Source: Membranipora membranacea
Lineage: Eukaryota; Bryozoa; Gymnolaemata; Cheilostomatida; Membraniporidae
NCBI GenBank assembly: GCA_914767715.1
Contig: OU612066.1
Span: 23,906,283-23,970,282 of the forward strand
Direction of reading: 5' to 3'
DNA length: 64,000 nt
The notes under the pieces are model-generated. The model ran no database searches and had not been told where the DNA came from. It worked only from the letters and a program-made list of their open reading frames with translations. Position 1 is the stretch's first letter. Every line of letters begins with the position of its first letter. Position numbers and translations under genes: made by a program. Shown piece after piece: positions 27,301-42,300 of this stretch.

Positions 27301-30300
27301 CCGAGCGAAAAAAAAGCATGATACCCACCCTTGGTATATTTTTCAATTTTTTAAGTCAGCGTTATTACCCCTCAAGCTTGTCTCAGGATCCTTATATTCT
27401 GCAGTTTGAATAAGGTCAATGGGGGCTCTAACTGGTCAGTGTTTCATATTATTCCGACAGACTTTGTATTTTTTCACGCTGCCGTATGACATGTTTTTTC
27501 AGTGCAAAAGTCAGCCTCGTTAAATCGGACGCTGACAGAGAACGGATAACTGCAGAGACAAACGGATTTCATATTTGAAACGAGCCAGAGTTGCTTCTGC
27601 TTTTGAGGTAAGTTTGAAGCAAATCTATTTTTTAATCCGAGCGAAAAAAAAGCATGATACCCACCCTTGGTATATTTTTCAATTTTTTAAGTCAGCGTTA
27701 TTACCCCTCCAGCTTGTCTCAGGATCTTTATATTCTGCAGTTTGAATAAGGTCAATGGGGGCTCTAACTGGTCAGTGTTTCATATTATTCCGACAGACTT
27801 TGTATTTTTTCACGCTGCCGTATGACATGTTTTTTCAGTGCAAAAGTCAGCCTCGTTAAATCGGACGCTGACAGAGAACGGATAACTGCAGAGACAAACG
27901 GATTTCATATTTGAAACGAGCGAGAGTTGCTTCTGCTTTTGAGGTAAGTTTGAAGCAAATCTATTTTTTAATCCGAGCGAAAAAAAAGCATGATACCCAC
28001 CCTTGGTATATTTTTCAATTTTTTAAGTCAGCGTTATTACCCCTCCAGCTTGTCTCAGGATCTTTATATTCTGCAGTTTGAATAAGGTCAATGGGGGCTC
28101 TAACTGGTCAGTGTTTCATATTATTCCGACAGACTTTGTATTTTTTCACGCTGCCGTATGACATGTTTTTTCAGTGCAAAAGTCAGCCTCGTTAAATCGG
28201 ACGCTGACAGAGAACGGATAACTGCAGAGACAAACGGATTTCATATTTGAAACGAGCGAGAGTTGCTTCTGCTTTTGAGGTAAGTTTGAAGCAAATCTAT
28301 TTTTTAATCCGAGCGAAAAAAAAGCATGATACCCACCCTTGGTATATTTTTCAATTTTTTAAGTCAGCGTTATTACCCCTCCAGCTTGTCTCAGGATCTT
28401 TATATTCTGCAGTTTGAATAAGGTCAATGGGGGCTCTAACTGGTCAGTGTTTCATATTATTCCGACAGACTTTGTATTTTTTCACGCTGCCGTATGACAT
28501 GTTTTTTCAGTGCAAAAGTCAGCCTCGTTAAATCGGACGCTGACAGAGAACGGATAACTGCAGAGACAAACGGATTTCATATTTGAAACGAGCGAGAGTT
28601 GCTTCTGCTTTTGAGGTAAGTTTGAAGCAAATCTATTTTTTAATCCGAGCGAAAAAAAAGCATGATACCCACCCTTGGTATATTTTTCAATTTTTTAAGT
28701 CAGCGTTATTACCCCTCAAGCTTGTCTCAGGATCTTTATATTCTGCAGTTTGAATAAGGTCAATGGGGGCTCTAACTGGTCAGTGTTTCATATTATTCCG
28801 ACAGACTTTGTATTTTTTCACGCTGCCGTATGACATGTTTTTTCAGTGCAAAAGTCAGCCTCGTTAAATCGGACGCTGACAGAGAACGGATAACTGCAGA
28901 GACAAACGGATTTCATATTTGAAACGAGCGAGAGTTGCTTCTGCTTTTGAGGTAAGTTTGAAGCAAATCTATTTTTTAATCCGAGCGAAAAAAAAGCATG
29001 ATACCCACCCTTGGTATATTTTTCAATTTTTTAAGTCAGCGTTATTACCCCTCCAGCTTGTCTCAGGATCTTTATATTCTGCAGTTTGAATAAGGTCAAT
29101 GGGGGCTCTAACTGGTCAGTGTTTCATATTATTCCGACAGACTTTGTATTTTTTCACGCTGCCGTATGACATGTTTTTTCAGTGCAAAAGTCAGCCTCGT
29201 TAAATCGGACGCTGACAGAGAACGGATAACTGCAGAGACAAACGGATTTCATATTTGAAACGAGCGAGAGTTGCTTCTGCTTTTGAGGTAAGTTTGAAGC
29301 AAATCTATTTTTTAATCCGAGCGAAAAAAAAGCATGATACCCACCCTTGGTATATTTTTCAATTTTTTAAGTCAGCGTTATTACCCCTCCAGCTTGTCTC
29401 AGGATCTTTATATTCTGCAGTTTGAATAAGGTCAATGGGGGCTCTAACTGGTCAGTGTTTCATATTATTCCGACAGACTTTGTATTTTTTCACGCTGCCG
29501 TATGACATGTTTTTTCAGTGCAAAAGTCAGCCTCGTTAAATCGGACGCTGACAGAGAACGGATAACTGCAGAGACAAACGGATTTCATATTTGAAACGAG
29601 CGAGAGTTGCTTCTGCTTTTGAGGTAAGTTTGAAGCAAATCTATTTTTTAATCCGAGCGAAAAAAAAGCATGATACCCACCCTTGGTATATTTTTCAATT
29701 TTTTAAGTCAGCGTTATTACCCCTCAAGCTTGTCTCAGGATCTTTATATTCTGCAGTTTGAATAAGGTCAATGGGGGCTCTAACTGGTCAGTGTTTCATA
29801 TTATTCCGACAGACTTTGTATTTTTTCACGCTGCCGTATGACATGTTTTTTCAGTGCAAAAGTCAGCCTCGTTAAATCGGACGCTGACAGAGAACGGATA
29901 ACTGCAGAGACAAACGGATTTCATATTTGAAACGAGCGAGAGTTGCTTCTGCTTTTGAGGTAAGTTTGAAGCAAATCTATTTTTTAATCCGAGCGAAAAA
30001 AAAGCATGATACCCACCCTTGGTATATTTTTCAATTTTTTAAGTCAGCGTTATTACCCCTCCAGCTTGTCTCAGGATCTTTATATTCTGCAGTTTGAATA
30101 AGGTCAATGGGGGCTCTAACTGGTCAGTGTTTCATATTATTCCGACAGACTTTGTATTTTTTCACGCTGCCGTATGACATGTTTTTTCAGTGCAAAAGTC
30201 AGCCTCGTTAAATCGGACGCTGACAGAGAACGGATAACTGCAGAGACAAACGGATTTCATATTTGAAACGAGCGAGAGTTGCTTCTGCTTTTGAGGTAAG

Positions 30301-33300
30301 TTTGAAGCAAATCTATTTTTTAATCCGAGCGAAAAAAAAGCATGATACCCACCCTTGGTATATTTTTCAATTTTTTAAGTCAGCGTTATTACCCCTCCAG
30401 CTTGTCTCAGGATCTTTATATTCTGCAGTTTGAATAAGGTCAATGGGGGCTCTAACTGGTCAGTGTTTCATATTATTCCGACAGACTTTGTATTTTTTCA
30501 CGCTGCCGTATGACATGTTTTTTCAGTGCAAAAGTCAGCCTCGTTAAATCGGACGCTGACAGAGAACGGATAACTGCAGAGACAAACGGATTTCATATTT
30601 GAAACGAGCGAGAGTTGCTTCTGCTTTTGAGGTAAGTTTGAAGCAAATCTATTTTTTAATCCGAGCGAAAAAAAAGCATGATACCCACCCTTGGTATATT
30701 TTTCAATTTTTTAAGTCAGCGTTATTACCCCTCCAGCTTGTCTCAGGATCTTTATATTCTGCAGTTTGAATAAGGTCAATGGGGGCTCTAACTGGTCAGT
30801 GTTTCATATTATTCCGACAGACTTTGTATTTTTTCACGCTGCCGTATGACATGTTTTTTCAGTGCAAAAGTCAGCCTCGTTAAATCGGACGCTGACAGAG
30901 AACGGATAACTGCAGAGACAAACGGATTTCATATTTGAAACGAGCGAGAGTTGCTTCTGCTTTTGAGGTAAGTTTGAAGCAAATCTATTTTTTAATCCGA
31001 GCGAAAAAAAAGCATGATACCCACCCTTGGTATATTTTTCAATTTTTTAAGTCAGCGTTATTACCCCTCCAGCTTGTCTCAGGATCTTTATATTCTGCAG
31101 TTTGAATAAGGTCAATGGGGGCTCTAACTGGTCAGTGTTTCATATTATTCCGACAGACTTTGTATTTTTTCACGCTGCCGTATGACATGTTTTTTCAGTG
31201 CAAAAGTCAGCCTCGTTAAATCGGACGCTGACAGAGATCGGATAACTGCAGAGACAAACGGATTTCATATTTGAAACGAGCGAGAGTTGCTTCTGCTTTT
31301 GAGGTAAGTTTGAAGCAAATCTATTTTTTAATCCGAGCGAAAAAAAAGCATGATACCCACCCTTGGTATATTTTTCAATTTTTTAAGTCAGCGTTATTAC
31401 CCCTCCAGCTTGTCTCAGGATCTTTATATTCTGCAGTTTGAATAAGGTCAATGGGGGCTCTAACTGGTCAGTGTTTCATATTATTCCGACAGACTTTGTA
31501 TTTTTTCACGCTGCCGTATGACATGTTTTTTCAGTGCAAAAGTCAGCCTCGTTAAATCGGACGCTGACAGAGAACGGATAACTGCAGAGACAAACGGATT
31601 TCATATTTGAAACGAGCGAGAGTTGCTTCTGCTTTTGAGGTAAGTTTGAAGCAAATCTATTTTTTAATCCGAGCGAAAAAAAAGCATGATACCCACCCTT
31701 GGTATATTTTTCAATTTTTTAAGTCAGCGTTATTACCCCTCAAGCTTGTCTCAGGATCTTTATATTCTGCAGTTTGAATAAGGTCAATGGGGGCTCTAAC
31801 TGGTCAGTGTTTCATATTATTCCGACAGACTTTGTATTTTTTCACGCTGCCGTATGACATGTTTTTTCAGTGCAAAAGTCAGCCTCGTTAAATCGGACGC
31901 TGACAGAGAACGGATAACTGCAGAGACAAACGGATTTCATATTTGAAACGAGCGAGAGTTGCTTCTGCTTTTGAGGTAAGTTTGAAGCAAATCTATTTTT
32001 TAATCCGAGCGAAAAAAAAGCATGATACCCACCCTTGGTATATTTTTCAATTTTTTAAGTCAGCGTTATTACCCCTCCAGCTTGTCTCAGGATCTTTATA
32101 TTCTGCAGTTTGAATAAGGTCAATGGGGGCTCTAACTGGTCAGTGTTTCATATTATTCCGACAGACTTTGTATTTTTTCACGCTGCCGTATGACATGTTT
32201 TTTCAGTGCAAAAGTCAGCCTCGTTAAATCGGACGCTGACAGAGAACGGATAACTGCAGAGACAAACGGATTTCATATTTGAAACGAGCGAGAGTTGCTT
32301 CTGCTTTTGAGGTAAGTTTGAAGCAAATCTATTTTTTAATCCGAGCGAAAAAAAAGCATGATACCCACCCTTGGTATATTTTTCAATTTTTTAAGTCAGC
32401 GTTATTACCCCTCCAGCTTGTCTCAGGATCTTTATATTCTGCAGTTTGAATAAGGTCAATGGGGGCTCTAACTGGTCAGTGTTTCATATTATTCCGACAG
32501 ACTTTGTATTTTTTCACGCTGCCGTATGACATGTTTTTTCAGTGCAAAAGTCAGCCTCGTTAAATCGGACGCTGACAGAGAACGGATAACTGCAGAGACA
32601 AACGGATTTCATATTTGAAACGAGCGAGAGTTGCTTCTGCTTTTGAGGTAAGTTTGAAGCAAATCTATTTTTTAATCCGAGCGAAAAAAAAGCATGATAC
32701 CCACCCTTGGTATATTTTTCAATTTTTTAAGTCAGCGTTATTACCCCTCCAGCTTGTCTCAGGATCTTTATATTCTGCAGTTTGAATAAGGTCAATGGGG
32801 GCTCTAACTGGTCAGTGTTTCATATTATTCCGACAGACTTTGTATTTTTTCACGCTGCCGTATGACATGTTTTTTCAGTGCAAAAGTCAGCCTCGTTAAA
32901 TCGGACGCTGACAGAGAACGGATAACTGCAGAGACAAACGGATTTCATATTTGAAACGAGCGAGAGTTGCTTCTGCTTTTGAGGTAAGTTTGAAGCAAAT
33001 CTATTTTTTAATCCGAGCGAAAAAAAAGCATGATACCCACCCTTGGTATATTTTTCAATTTTTTAAGTCAGCGTTATTACCCCTCAAGCTTGTCTCAGGA
33101 TCTTTATATTCTGCAGTTTGAATAAGGTCAATGGGGGCTCTAACTGGTCAGTGTTTCATATTATTCCGACAGACTTTGTATTTTTTCACGCTGCCGTATG
33201 ACATGTTTTTTCAGTGCAAAAGTCAGCCTCGTTAAATCGGACGCTGACTGAGAACGGATAACTGCAGAGACAAACGGATTTCATATTTGAAACGAGCGAG

Positions 33301-36300
33301 AGTTGCTTCTGCTTTTGAGGTAAGTTTGAAGCAAATCTATTTTTTAATCCGAGCGAAAAAAAAGCATGATACCCACCCTTGGTATATTTTTCAATTTTTT
33401 AAGTCAGCGTTATTACCCCTCAAGCTTGTCTCAGGATCTTTATATTCTGCAGTTTGAATAAGGTCAATGGGGGCTCTAACTGGTCAGTGTTTCATATTAT
33501 TCCGACAGACTTTGTATTTTTTCACGCTGCCGTATGACATGTTTTTTCAGTGAAAAAGTCAGCCTCGTTAAATCGGACGCTGACAGAGAACGGATAACTG
33601 CAGAGACAAACGGATTTCATATTTGAAACGAGCGAGAGTTGCTTCTGCTTTTGAGGTAAGTTTGAAGCAAATCTATTTTTTAATCCGAGCGAAAAAAAAG
33701 CATGATACCCACCCTTGGTATATTTTTCAATTTTTTAAGTCAGCGTTATTACCCCCCCTCCAGCTTGTCTCAGGATCTTTATATTCTGCAGTTTGAATAA
33801 GGTCAATGGGGGCTCTAACTGGTCAGTGTTTCATATTATTCCGACAGACTTTGTATTTTTTCACGCTGCCGTATGACATGTTTTTTCAGTGCAAAAGTCA
33901 GCCTCGTTAAATCGGACGCTGACAGAGAACGGATAACTGCAGAGACAAACGGATTTCATATTTGAAACGAGCGAGAGTTGCTTCTGCTTTTGAGGTAAGT
34001 TTGAAGCAAATCTATTTTTTAATCCGAGCGAAAAAAAAGCATGATACCCACCCTTGGTATATTTTTCAATTTTTTAAGTCAGCGTTATTACCCCTCCAGC
34101 TTGTCTCAGGATCTTTATATTCTGCAGTTTGAATAAGGTCAATGGGGGCTCTAACTGGTCAGTGTTTCATATTATTCCGACAGACTTTGTATTTTTTCAC
34201 GCTGCCGTATGACATGTTTTTTCAGTGCAAAAGTCAGCCTCGTTAAATCGGACGCTGACAGAGAACGGATAACTGCAGAGACAAACGGATTTCATATTTG
34301 AAACGAGCGAGAGTTGCCTTCTGCTTTTGAGGTAAGTTTGAAGCAAATCTATTTTTTAATCCGAGCGAAAAAAAAGCATGATACCACCCTTGGTATATTT
34401 TTCAATTTTTTAAGTCAGCGTTATTACCCCTCCAGCTTGTCTCAGGATCTTTATATTCTGCAGTTTGAATAAGGTCAATGGGGGCTCTAACTGGTCAGTG
34501 TTTCATATTATTCCGACAGACTTTGTATTTTTTCACGCTGCCGTATGACATGTTTTTTCAGTGCAAAAGTCAGCCTCGTTAAATCGGACGCTGACAGAGA
34601 ACGGATAACTGCAGAGACAAACGGATTTCATATTTGAAACGAGCGAGAGTTGCTTCTGCTTTTGAGGTAAGTTTTGAAGCAAATCTATTTTTTAATCCGA
34701 GCGAAAAAAAAGCATGATACCCACCCTTGGTATATTTTTCAATTTTTTAAGTCAGCGTTATTACCCCTCCAGCTTGTCTCAGGATCTTTATATTCTGCAG
34801 TTTGAATAAGGTCAATGGGGGCTCTAACTGGTCAGTGTTTCATATTATTCCGACAGACTTTGTATTTTTTCACGCTGCCGTATGACATGTTTTTTCAGTG
34901 CAAAAGTCAGCCTCGTTAAATCGGACGCTGACAGAGAACGGATAACTGCAGAGACAAACGGATTTCATATTTGAAACGAGCGAGAGTTGCTTCTGCTTTT
35001 GAGGTAAGTTTGAAGCAAATCTATTTTTTAATCCGAGCGAAAAAAAAGCATGATACCCACCCTTGGTATATTTTTCAATTTTTTAAGTCAGCGTTATTAC
35101 CCCTCCAGCTTGTCTCAGGATCTTTATATTCTGCAGTTTGAATAAGGTCAATGGGGGCTCTAACTGGTCAGTGTTTCATATTATTCCGACAGACTTTGTA
35201 TTTTTTCACGCTGCCGTATGACATGTTTTTTCAGTGCAAAAGTCAGCCTCGTTAAATCGGACGCTGACAGAGAACGGATAACTGCAGAGACAAACGGATT
35301 TCATATTTGAAACGAGCGAGAGTTGCTTCTGCTTTTGAGGTAAGTTTGAAGCAAATCTATTTTTTAATCCGAGCGAAAAAAAAGCATGATACCCACCCTT
35401 GGTATATTTTTCAATTTTTTAAGTCAGCGTTATTACCCCTCCAGCTTGTCTCAGGATCTTTATATTCTGCAGTTTGAATAAGGTCAATGGGGGCTCTAAC
35501 TGGTCAGTGTTTCATATTATTCCGACAGACTTTGTATTTTTTCACGCTGCCGTATGACATGTTTTTTCAGTGCAAAAGTCAGCCTCGTTAAATCGGACGC
35601 TGACAGAGAACGGATAACTGCAGAGACAAACGGATTTCATATTTGAAACGAGCGAGAGTTGCTTCTGCTTTTGAGGTAAGTTTGAAGCAAATCTATTTTT
35701 TAATCCGAGCGAAAAAAAAGCATGATACCCACCCTTGGTATATTTTTCAATTTTTTAAGTCAGCGTTATTACCCCTCCAGCTTGTCTCAGGATCTTTATA
35801 TTCTGCAGTTTGAATAAGGTCAATGGGGGCTCTAACTGGTCAGTGTTTCATATTATTCCGACAGACTTTGTATTTTTTCACGCTGCCGTATGACATGTTT
35901 TTTCAGTGCAAAAGTCAGCCTCGTTAAATCGGACGCTGACAGAGAACGGATAACTGCAGAGACAAACGGATTTCATATTTGAAACGAGCGAGAGTTGCTT
36001 CTGCTTTTGAGGTAAGTTTGAAGCAAATCTATTTTTTAATCCGAGCGAAAAAAAAGCATGATACCCACCCTTGGTATATTTTTCAATTTTTTAAGTCAGC
36101 GTTATTACCCCTCCAGCTTGTCTCAGGATCTTTATATTCTGCAGTTTGAATAAGGTCAATGGGGGCTCTAACTGGTCAGTGTTTCATATTATTCCGACAG
36201 ACTTTGTATTTTTTCACGCTGCCGTATGACATGTTTTTTCAGTGCAAAAGTCAGCCTCGTTAAATCGGACGCTGACAGAGAACGGATAACTGCAGAGACA

Positions 36301-39300
36301 AACGGATTTCATATTTGAAACGAGCGAGAGTTGCTTCTGCTTTTGAGGTAAGTTTGAAGCAAATCTATTTTTTAATCCGAGCGAAAAAAAAGCATGATAC
36401 CCACCCTTGGTATATTTTTCAATTTTTTAAGTCAGCGTTATTACCCCTCCAGCTTGTCTCAGGATCTTTATATTCTGCAGTTTGAATAAGGTCAATGGGG
36501 GCTCTAACTGGTCAGTGTTTCATATTATTCCGACAGACTTTGTATTTTTTCACGCTGCCGTATGACATGTTTTTTCAGTGCAAAAGTCAGCCTCGTTAAA
36601 TCGGACGCTGACAGAGAACGGATAACTGCAGAGACAAACGGATTTCATATTTGAAACGAGCGAGAGTTGCTTCTGCTTTTGAGGTAAGTTTGAAGCAAAT
36701 CTATTTTTTAATCCGAGCGAAAAAAAAGCATGATACCCACCCTTGGTATATTTTTCAATTTTTTAAGTCAGCGTTATTACCCCTCCAGCTTGTCTCAGGA
36801 TCTTTATATTCTGCAGTTTGAATAAGGTCAATGGGGGCTCTAACTGGTCAGTGTTTCATATTATTCCGACAGACTTTGTATTTTTTCACGCTGCCGTATG
36901 ACATGTTTTTTCAGTGCAAAAGTCAGCCTCGTTAAATCGGACGCTGACAGAGAACGGATAACTGCAGAGACAAACGGATTTCATATTTGAAACGAGCGAG
37001 AGTTGCTTCTGCTTTTGAGGTAAGTTTGAAGCAAATCTATTTTTTAATCCGAGCGAAAAAAAAGCATGATACCCACCCTTGGTATATTTTTCAATTTTTT
37101 AAGTCAGCGTTATTACCCCTCCAGCTTGTCTCAGGATCTTTATATTCTGCAGTTTGAATAAGGTCAATGGGGGCTCTAACTGGTCAGTGTTTCATATTAT
37201 TCCGACAGACTTTGTATTTTTTCACGCTGCCGTATGACATGTTTTTTCAGTGCAAAAGTCAGCCTCGTTAAATCGGACGCTGACAGAGAACGGATAACTG
37301 CAGAGACAAACGGATTTCATATTTGAAACGAGCGAGAGTTGCTTCTGCTTTTGAGGTAAGTTTGAAGCAAATCTATTTTTTAATCCGAGCGAAAAAAAAG
37401 CATGATACCCACCCTTGGTATATTTTTCAATTTTTTAAGTCAGCGTTATTACCCCTCCAGCTTGTCTCAGGATCTTTATATTCTGCAGTTTGAATAAGGT
37501 CAATGGGGGCTCTAACTGGTCAGTGTTTCATATTATTCCGACAGACTTTGTATTTTTTCACGCTGCCGTATGACATGTTTTTTCAGTGCAAAAGTCAGCC
37601 TCGTTAAATCGGACGCTGACAGAGAACGGATAACTGCAGAGACAAACGGATTTCATATTTGAAACGAGCGAGAGTTGCTTCTGCTTTTGAGGTAAGTTTG
37701 AAGCAAATCTATTTTTTAATCCGAGCGAAAAAAAAGCATGATACCCACCCTTGGTATATTTTTCAATTTTTTAAGTCAGCGTTATTACCCCTCCAGCTTG
37801 TCTCAGGATCTTTATATTCTGCAGTTTGAATAAGGTCAATGGGGGCTCTAACTGGTCAGTGTTTCATATTATTCCGACAGACTTTGTATTTTTTCACGCT
37901 GCCGTATGACATGTTTTTTCAGTGCAAAAGTCAGCCTCGTTAAATCGGACGCTGACAGAGAACGGATAACTGCAGAGACAAACGGATTTCATATTTGAAA
38001 CGAGCGAGAGTTGCTTCTGCTTTTGAGGTAAGTTTGAAGCAAATCTATTTTTTAATCCGAGCGAAAAAAAAGCATGATACCCACCCTTGGTATATTTTTC
38101 AATTTTTTAAGTCAGCGTTATTACCCCTCCAGCTTGTCTCAGGATCTTTATATTCTGCAGTTTGAATAAGGTCAATGGGGGCTCTAACTGGTCAGTGTTT
38201 CATATTATTCCGACAGACTTTGTATTTTTTCACGCTGCCGTATGACATGTTTTTTCAGTGCAAAAGTCAGCCTCGTTAAATCGGACGCTGACAGAGAACG
38301 GATAACTGCAGAGACAAACGGATTTCATATTTGAAACGAGCGAGAGTTGCTTCTGCTTTTGAGGTAAGTTTGAAGCAAATCTATTTTTTAATCCGAGCGA
38401 AAAAAAAGCATGATACCCACCCTTGGTATATTTTTCAATTTTTTAAGTCAGCGTTATTACCCCTCCAGCTTGTCTCAGGATCTTTATATTCTGCAGTTTG
38501 AATAAGGTCAATGGGGGCTCTAACTGGTCAGTGTTTCATATTATTCCGACAGACTTTGTATTTTTTCACGCTGCCGTATGACATGTTTTTTCAGTGCAAA
38601 AGTCAGCCTCGTTAAATCGGACGCTGACAGAGAACGGATAACTGCAGAGACAAACGGATTTCATATTTGAAACGAGCGAGAGTTGCTTCTGCTTTTGAGG
38701 TAAGTTTGAAGCAAATCTATTTTTTAATCCGAGCGAAAAAAAAGCATGATACCCACCCTTGGTATATTTTTCAATTTTTTAAGTCAGCGTTATTACCCCT
38801 CCAGCTTGTCTCAGGATCTTTATATTCTGCAGTTTGAATAAGGTCAATGGGGGCTCTAACTGGTCAGTGTTTCATATTATTCCGACAGACTTTGTATTTT
38901 TTCACGCTGCCGTATGACATGTTTTTTCAGTGCAAAAGTCAGCCTCGTTAAATCGGACGCTGACAGAGAACGGATAACTGCAGAGACAAACGGATTTCAT
39001 ATTTGAAACGAGCGAGAGTTGCTTCTGCTTTTGAGGTAAGTTTGAAGCAAATCTATTTTTTAATCCGAGCGAAAAAAAAGCATGATACCCACCCTTGGTA
39101 TATTTTTCAATTTTTTAAGTCAGCGTTATTACCCCTCCAGCTTGTCTCAGGATCTTTATATTCTGCAGTTTGAATAAGGTCAATGGGGGCTCTAACTGGT
39201 CAGTGTTTCATATTATTCCGACAGACTTTGTATTTTTTCACGCTGCCGTATGACATGTTTTTTCAGTGCAAAAGTCAGCCTCGTTAAATCGGACGCTGAC

Positions 39301-42300
39301 AGAGAACGTATAACTGCAGAGACAAACGGATTTCATATTTGAAACGAGCGAGAGTTGCTTCTGCTTTTGAGGTAAGTTTGAAGCAAATCTATTTTTTAAT
39401 CCGAGCGAAAAAAAAGCATGATACCCACCCTTGGTATATTTTTCAATTTTTTAAGTCAGCGTTATTACCCCTCCAGCTTGTCTCAGGATCTTTATATTCT
39501 GCAGTTTGAATAAGGTCAATGGGGGCTCTAACTGGTCAGTGTTTCATATTATTCCGACAGACTTTGTATTTTTTCACGCTGCCGTATGACATGTTTTTTC
39601 AGTGCAAAAGTCAGCCTCGTTAAATCGGACGCTGACAGAGAACGGATAACTGCAGAGACAAACGGATTTCATATTTGAAACGAGCGAGTGTTGCTTCTGC
39701 TTTTGAGGTAAGTTTGAAGCAAATCTATTTTTTAATCCGAGCGAAAAAAAAGCATGATACCCACCCTTGGTATATTTTTCAATTTTTTAAGTCAGCGTTA
39801 TTACCCCTCCAGCTTGTCTCAGGATCTTTATATTCTGCAGTTTGAATAAGGTCAATGGGGGCTCTAACTGGTCAGTGTTTCATATTATTCCGACAGACTT
39901 TGTATTTTTTCACGCTGCCGTATGACATGTTTTTTCAGTGCAAAAGTCAGCCTCGTTAAATCGGACGCTGACAGAGAACGGATAACTGCAGAGACAAACG
40001 GATTTCATATTTGAAACGAGCGAGAGTTGCTTCTGCTTTTGAGGTAAGTTTGAAGCAAATCTATTTTTTAATCCGAGCGAAAAAAAAGCATGATACCCAC
40101 CCTTGGTATATTTTTCAATTTTTTAAGTCAGCGTTATTACCCCTCCAGCTTGTCTCAGGATCTTTATATTCTGCAGTTTGAATAAGGTCAATGGGGGCTC
40201 TAACTGGTCAGTGTTTCATATTATTCCGACAGACTTTGTATTTTTTCACGCTGCCGTATGACATGTTTTTTCAGTGCAAAAGTCAGCCTCGTTAAATCGG
40301 ACGCTGACAGAGAACGGATAACTGCAGAGACAAACGGATTTCATATTTGAAACGAGCGAGAGTTGCTTCTGCTTTTGAGGTAAGTTTGAAGCAAATCTAT
40401 TTTTTAATCCGAGCGAAAAAAAAGCATGATACCCACCCTTGGTATATTTTTCAATTTTTTAAGTCAGCGTTATTACCCCTCCAGCTTGTCTCAGGATCTT
40501 TATATTCTGCAGTTTGAATAAGGTCAATGGGGGCTCTAACTGGTCAGTGTTTCATATTATTCCGACAGACTTTGTATTTTTTCACGCTGCCGTATGACAT
40601 GTTTTTTCAGTGCAAAAGTCAGCCTCGTTAAATCGGACGCTGACAGAGAACGGATAACTGCAGAGACAAACGGATTTCATATTTGAAACGAGCGAGAGTT
40701 GCTTCTGCTTTTGAGGTAAGTTTGAAGCAAATCTATTTTTTAATCCGAGCGAAAAAAAAGCATGATACCCACCCTTGGTATATTTTTCAATTTTTTAAGT
40801 CAGCGTTATTACCCCTCCAGCTTGTCTCAGGATCTTTATATTCTGCAGTTTGAATAAGGTCAATGGGGGCTCTAACTGGTCAGTGTTTCATATTATTCCG
40901 ACAGACTTTGTATTTTTTCACGCTGCCGTATGACATGTTTTTTCAGTGCAAAAGTCAGCCTCGTTAAATCGGACGCTGACAGAGAACGGATAACTGCAGA
41001 GACAAACGGATTTCATATTTGAAACGAGCGAGAGTTGCTTCTGCTTTTGAGGTAAGTTTGAAGCAAATCTATTTTTTAATCCGAGCGAAAAAAAAGCATG
41101 ATACCCACCCTTGGTATATTTTTCAATTTTTTAAGTCAGCGTTATTACCCCTCCAGCTTGTCTCAGGATCTTTATATTCTGCAGTTTGAATAAGGTCAAT
41201 GGGGGCTCTAACTGGTCAGTGTTTCATATTATTCCGACAGACTTTGTATTTTTTCACGCTGCCGTATGACATGTTTTTTCAGTGCAAAAGTCAGCCTCGT
41301 TAAATCGGACGCTGACAGAGAACGGATAACTGCAGAGACAAACGGATTTCATATTTGAAACGAGCGAGAGTTGCTTCTGCTTTTGAGGTAAGTTTGAAGC
41401 AAATCTATTTTTTAATCCGAGCGAAAAAAAAGCATGATACCCACCCTTGGTATATTTTTCAATTTTTTAAGTCAGCGTTATTACCCCTCCAGCTTGTCTC
41501 AGGATCTTTATATTCTGCAGTTTGAATAAGGTCAATGGGGGCTCTAACTGGTCAGTGTTTCATATTATTCCGACAGACTTTGTATTTTTTCACGCTGCCG
41601 TATGACATGTTTTTTCAGTGCAAAAGTCAGCCTCGTTAAATCGGACGCTGACAGAGAACGGATAACTGCAGAGACAAACGGATTTCATATTTGAAACGAG
41701 CGAGAGTTGCTTCTGCTTTTGAGGTAAGTTTGAAGCAAATCTATTTTTTAATCCGAGCGAAAAAAAAGCATGATACCCACCCTTGGTATATTTTTCAATT
41801 TTTTAAGTCAGCGTTATTACCCCTCCAGCTTGTCTCAGGATCTTTATATTCTGCAGTTTGAATAAGGTCAATGGGGGCTCTAACTGGTCAGTGTTTCATA
41901 TTATTCCGACAGACTTTGTATTTTTTCACGCTGCCGTATGACATGTTTTTTCAGTGCAAAAGTCAGCCTCGTTAAATCGGACGCTGACAGAGAACGGATA
42001 ACTGCAGAGACAAACGGATTTCATATTTGAAACGAGCGAGAGTTGCTTCTGCTTTTGAGGTAAGTTTGAAGCAAATCTATTTTTTAATCCGAGCGAAAAA
42101 AAAGCATGATACCCACCCTTGGTATATTTTTCAATTTTTTAAGTCAGCGTTATTACCCCTCCAGCTTGTCTCAGGATCTTTATATTCTGCAGTTTGAATA
42201 AGGTCAATGGGGGCTCTAACTGGTCAGTGTTTCATATTATTCCGACAGACTTTGTATTTTTTCACGCTGCCGTATGACATGTTTTTTCAGTGCAAAAGTC

